From: Marinihelvus fidelis
GTDB lineage: Bacteria > Pseudomonadota > Gammaproteobacteria > Xanthomonadales > SZUA-36
Direction of reading: 5' to 3'
NCBI RefSeq assembly: GCF_008725655.1
Contig: NZ_VYXP01000003.1
Coordinates: 124,001-188,000, forward strand
Length of the DNA stretch: 64,000 nucleotides
Shown here: positions 61,015 through 64,000 of the stretch, piece after piece
Layout: every line of letters starts with the position of its first letter
How positions within the stretch are numbered: the stretch's first letter is position 1
Translations under genes and position numbers: made by a program
Notes under the pieces: model-generated
The model's database searches: none
The model's input: the letters and a program-made list of their open reading frames with translations, nothing else
What the model was told of the DNA's origin: nothing

Positions 61015-62678
61015 ATGTACAGCGTGGCCACCAGGCCCAGCACCACCGCCGTCAGGGCGACGTCCTTGCGGTCCCAGCTGGCGCGCACCGCTGCCCGGTC
61101 GATGGAGTCGTAGGTCAGGCCCTTGATCTGTTCGCGGTCCGGCGCCGGCGCGCTCTTCGATGCGACGATGATGGTGATCACGCAGATCAGGAACAGCACG
61201 CCCGAGAAGTAAAGGAAGTTGAAGTCACCGATAGCCGCCAGGAACGCCGGCGACTCGATTTTCCCTTCGCCGAAGAAGGCCTGGATCATCAGCTTGGTCA
61301 TGCCCAGGATAAAGCCCAGGCTCAGGCCCCACACCGCGCCGCGGTTGTTGATGCGCGAGTTGAACACGCCCAGCAGGAACACCGCAGTAATCGGCGGCGC
61401 CAGGTAACCCTGAACGCTCTGCAGGTACTGGTAAAGGCCGCCGTCGGAGATCAGCGGCATCACCGGGATCCACGCCAGGCCCAGCACCACCACCACCAGC
61501 GTGGCAACACGGCCGACCGTCACCAGGTGCTGCTCGCTCTTGCCTGGGCGCAGCTTCTCGTAGACATCGACGGTGAACAGCGTGGCCGTGGAATTGAACA
61601 GCGACGACAGCGAGCTCATCAGTGCCGCCATCAGACCGGCCACCACCAGGCCGCGCAGACCTTCGGGCAGCAGTGACGCCACCATGGTCGGGAACACGCC
61701 GTCACCGGCAATCACCCCATCCTCGGTGGGAATCACCATCAGGCCCTTGGAATGCAGCGCCGCGCCGATCAGGCCCGGGATCAGGAAGAACAGCACCGGC
61801 CAGACCTTCAGGAAGGCGCCGAACAGCGCGCCGCGGCGGGCCGTTTTCAGGTCCTTCGCAGCCAGGGTGCGCTGGACGATGTACTGGTCCGTACACCAGT
61901 ACCAGATACCGACAATCGGCGAGGCGATCATGATGCCCAGCCACGGGAAATCCGGGTCGGACAGCGGCCGCCACAACGCGTACTGGGCGATATCCTCGGC
62001 CGCGAAGGCCTTCAGCTCACCCCAGCCGCCCAGCAGCTGCAGGCCGAAGTAGGTGATGGCCACCGAGCCGATCAGCAGGATGAAGGCCTGCACGGCATCG
62101 GTGTACAGCACCACGCGCATGCCGCCGGCCACGGTGTACAGGCCGGTCAGCACCACGGTGACGATGGCGCCAATCCAGAACGCGTTCTGCGGACTGCCGA
62201 AGGTGTCCGGCAGCAACACGCTGAACACCAGCGCGCCGGCGTAGACCGTCACCGACACCTTGGTCAGTACGTATGCGGCCAGCGACACCAGCGACAGGAT
62301 CCAGCGCGGCCGCGGGCCGAAGCGCTTCTCCAGGAACTCCGGCATCGTGAACACCTTGGAGTTGTAGTAGAACGGCACGAATACCCACGCCAGCAGCACC
62401 ACCACCCAGGCGTGCAGCTCGTAATGCGCCATGGCCAGGCCCGTCGAGGCACCCTGCCCGGCCAGGCCGACGATGTGCTCGGAGCCGATATTGGAGGCGA
62501 AAATCGAGGCGCCAATCGCGAAAAAGCCGACATTGCGGCCGGCCAGGAAGTAATCCGCGGTATCCATCGCCTTGTTGCGGCGGGTCACCACCACGGCAAC
62601 CACCACCAGCAGAAGGAAGTAGCCGGCGACGACCGCCCAGTCGAGGGTGGAGAGTGAAGGTATCGTGCTGTCTGGCAT
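60990..62678 (-). CDS. Sodium/solute symporter (SSS family, SGLT-like)
   Basis: A 562-residue transporter with about 14 membrane helices. SSS/SGLT hallmarks: DYFLAGRNVGFFAIGASIFA, ASNIGSEHIVGLAGQG, and WYWCTDQYIVQRTLAAKDL, typical of the sugar-transporting SGLT branch. It likely takes up a sugar with Na+. It lies 122 bp downstream of the alpha-glucuronidase gene on the same strand, so a hemicellulose-derived sugar is a fair guess. Its last 25 bp overlap the convergent methyltransferase gene. Confidence 0.9.
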   Translation of the reverse strand: MPDSTIPSLSTLDWAVVAGYFLLLVVVAVVVTRRNKAMDTADYFLAGRNVGFFAIGASIFASNIGSEHIVGLAGQGASTGLAMAHYELHAWVVVLLAWVFVPFYYNSKVFTMPEFLEKRFGPRPRWILSLVSLAAYVLTKVSVTVYAGALVFSVLLPDTFGSPQNAFWIGAIVTVVLTGLYTVAGGMRVVLYTDAVQAFILLIGSVAITYFGLQLLGGWGELKAFAAEDIAQYALWRPLSDPDFPWLGIMIASPIVGIWYWCTDQYIVQRTLAAKDLKTARRGALFGAFLKVWPVLFFLIPGLIGAALHSKGLMVIPTEDGVIAGDGVFPTMVASLLPEGLRGLVVAGLMAALMSSLSSLFNSTATLFTVDVYEKLRPGKSEQHLVTVGRVATLVVVVLGLAWIPVMPLISDGGLYQYLQSVQGYLAPPITAVFLLGVFNSRINNRGAVWGLSLGFILGMTKLMIQAFFGEGKIESPAFLAAIGDFNFLYFSGVLFLICVITIIVASKSAPAPDREQIKGLTYDSIDRAAVRASWDRKDVALTAVVLGLVATLYIYFSFWLG

Positions 62679-62699
62679 GGTCTTTCCCTGTTGTGTCCG

Positions 62700-62745
62700 G
62701 GCCCGTTTTGGGCCGCATTATGTTCACCGGGCGAGCCACGCCCGG
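62700..62745 (-). other. Two short hairpins between the alpha-glucuronidase and symporter genes
   Basis: GGCCC/GGGCC (62700-62714, loop GTTTT) and CCGGGCG/CGCCCGG (62727-62745, 5-nt loop) lie in the 122-bp gap. Neither has a T-run on the minus strand. They may stabilise or attenuate the transcript between the two genes. Confidence 0.35.
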
Positions 62746-62800
62746 ATTTCGTTATCAGGCCGAGATTACATGATGAACCCCGGCTCGCCAATCACGCCAT

Positions 62801-64000
62801 TCAGTTCCCCGGCGCGTAGGGGAATTGCATCGCCCTGTAATCGTCCAGTGTCAGCGGAGGCGGAGTCACGCCATCCGGCCAGTCCAGGCCCGAGCGTGCC
62901 TGGAAATAGGCCAGGCAGGCATCGCGCCACCATTTTGCCTCGCGCACCTGGATATCCAGGTAATCGGCGACGCGCGCGCGACGCACCGGGTCAACGTGCT
63001 GGCCCAGTGTTTCCCACTCGGCGCGCATTGCTTCTGCCTGCCCGACACCCTGGTCGTACTGTCGTGCCAGCGCCTGCCACAACGTAGTGCCGTCACGTAG
63101 CCGGTAATCCCAGGGCACGCGGTGAAACCAGAGCAGGTATTCATCAGGCACGGATTCCAGTGAGCCGAACTGCTCACCCACCGGCGCGTGATACTGCTCC
63201 ACCGCGTTGCTGCCGCTGGCAGTGCGGTCGAAACCGATGCCATCGGCATCGGCGCGGTGGTAGTAAAACGGGTTCCACTCCGGCCGGCCCAGGTCATCTA
63301 CCCACGGCGCCGGGCCGTAGTGGTGACCGGTACCCATGATGTGGGTCAGGCCCAGCGGCGTCATGTAGTTCACCACGGCTTCGCGCGAGCGCATCATCAA
63401 CTCGGCGGCGGGTTCGACGAACGCCGGGTCGGTACTGAAGGTCTGCTGCAGCCATTCCCTGGCGATCACGTGGGCATCGCCATCCGGGTTCCAGGCCAGG
63501 CGGCCGAAAGCGTACCAGTTGGCCTGGTCGAAGTCCGAGCCGCTCCAGTCGCGGTCACGGCCAATGTTGGCGACACCGGCGATGCCGGTCAGTTCGTGCC
63601 CATCCAGCCGCCCATCGACAACTTTCGCCACCGTCGAACCCCCGCCCTGTGCGAACGTGTCGGTCTGTAGCACCTCTTCCCAGAGCGCGCCCAGGTAGAC
63701 CAGGTGGGTGGAAAAACCCAGGTATTCCTTGGTCAGCTGGAATTCCATCATCAGCGGCGTGCCGGGCATGCCGCCGAACATCGGGTGAAACGGCTCGCGC
63801 GGCTGGAAGTCCAGCGGGCCGTTCTTGACCTGCACCAGCACGTTGTCGGCAAACGTGCCGTCCAGCGGCTTGAACTCGGTGTAGGCCTGGCGGACGCGGT
63901 CTTCGGGGTCGGTTTCCGAATAGACGAAGGCGCGCCACATCACCACGCCGCCGTGCGGCGCCAATGCGGCCGCCAGCATGTTGGCGCCATCGGCGTGGCT
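62801..64000 (-). CDS. aguA: Alpha-glucuronidase, GH67 (5' end outside the window)
   Basis: The C-terminal 399 residues of a GH67 alpha-glucuronidase; the frame stays open to the window edge (DGANMLAAALAPHGG). Family blocks are clear: VVMWRAFVYSE, PLDGTFADNVLVQVKNG, the LDFQPREPFHPMFGG segment with a catalytic-position Asp, EFQLTKEYLG with the catalytic-position Glu, and ADGIGFDRTASGSNAVEQY. The acid residue lies in the missing part. GH67 enzymes remove (4-O-methyl)glucuronic acid from the ends of xylo-oligosaccharides. With the SGLT-like symporter it suggests the edge of a glucuronoxylan-use cluster. Confidence 0.9.
   Translation of the reverse strand, partial: SHADGANMLAAALAPHGGVVMWRAFVYSETDPEDRVRQAYTEFKPLDGTFADNVLVQVKNGPLDFQPREPFHPMFGGMPGTPLMMEFQLTKEYLGFSTHLVYLGALWEEVLQTDTFAQGGGSTVAKVVDGRLDGHELTGIAGVANIGRDRDWSGSDFDQANWYAFGRLAWNPDGDAHVIAREWLQQTFSTDPAFVEPAAELMMRSREAVVNYMTPLGLTHIMGTGHHYGPAPWVDDLGRPEWNPFYYHRADADGIGFDRTASGSNAVEQYHAPVGEQFGSLESVPDEYLLWFHRVPWDYRLRDGTTLWQALARQYDQGVGQAEAMRAEWETLGQHVDPVRRARVADYLDIQVREAKWWRDACLAYFQARSGLDWPDGVTPPPLTLDDYRAMQFPYAPGN

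Overview
The window is a GC-rich (roughly two-thirds G+C) piece of chromosome from a Gram-negative bacterium. Orthologues of RdgC, EttA, the RimB-RimK pair, PbpG (PBP7), a MscK-like channel and an M48 lipoprotein, with many Sec signals and lipoboxes, point to a gammaproteobacterium. A sps-spp-frk-ams sucrose operon is typical of salt-tolerant lineages such as halophilic methanotrophs, so a marine or haloalkaliphilic relative (Chromatiales/Lysobacterales-like) is a reasonable inference but not proven. I see no rRNA, tRNA, CRISPR array, integrase, transposase or prophage gene. Genes are dense, with many 4-nt stop/start overlaps.

Layout. 1-8.3 kb: housekeeping and metabolism (ribokinase, mechanosensitive channel, 2-hydroxyacid dehydrogenase, EttA, homocysteine methyltransferase, thioesterase, M48 lipoprotein). 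8.4-22.9 kb: an accessory envelope locus. 22.9-32.5 kb: MOSC protein, glycosyltransferase, LysR regulator, AlaA-type aminotransferase, cation/proton antiporter, pirin, Fe/Mn superoxide dismutase, PBP7. 32.6-38.4 kb: sucrose operon on the minus strand. 38.5-48.1 kb: cytochrome c peroxidase-like protein, flavin disulfide reductase, RdgC, GIY-YIG protein, OmpA-like lipoprotein, RimB-RimK, large zinc protease. 48.2-59.6 kb: DUF4139 protein, two-component system, PadR-HAAS-lipoprotein operon, secreted proteins, YpfJ-type protease, MBL hydrolase and an exported Hcp-like protein. 59.7-64 kb: TPR-methyltransferase, SSS symporter and a truncated GH67 alpha-glucuronidase.

The most interesting part is 8.4-19.5 kb. 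Six or seven plus-strand genes, mostly overlapping by 4 nt, encode two paralogous single-pass proteins with ExbD/MotB-like N-termini and C-terminal von Willebrand A domains, a degenerate FHA protein, a MotA/TolQ/ExbB channel protein, a transmembrane protein with a periplasmic pseudo-trypsin domain and a cytoplasmic canonical FHA domain, a transmembrane Ser/Thr kinase with periplasmic repeats and an FGE-like domain, and a secreted low-complexity protein. A large secreted TPR-CHAT protein that lacks the CHAT cysteine is transcribed divergently. My reading is a proton-motive-force-coupled inner-membrane machine that passes a mechanical or conformational signal between periplasmic VWA/CHAT/FGE modules and a cytoplasmic kinase-FHA switch. 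It resembles Zorya, Tol/Exb and the type VI PpkA-Fha pathway in parts but matches none of them. I do not know a described system with this gene set.

In the sucrose operon, sucrose-phosphate synthase (with its own C-terminal HAD domain), sucrose-phosphatase, fructokinase and amylosucrase are all overlapping and would make and turn over sucrose as an osmolyte or carbon store.
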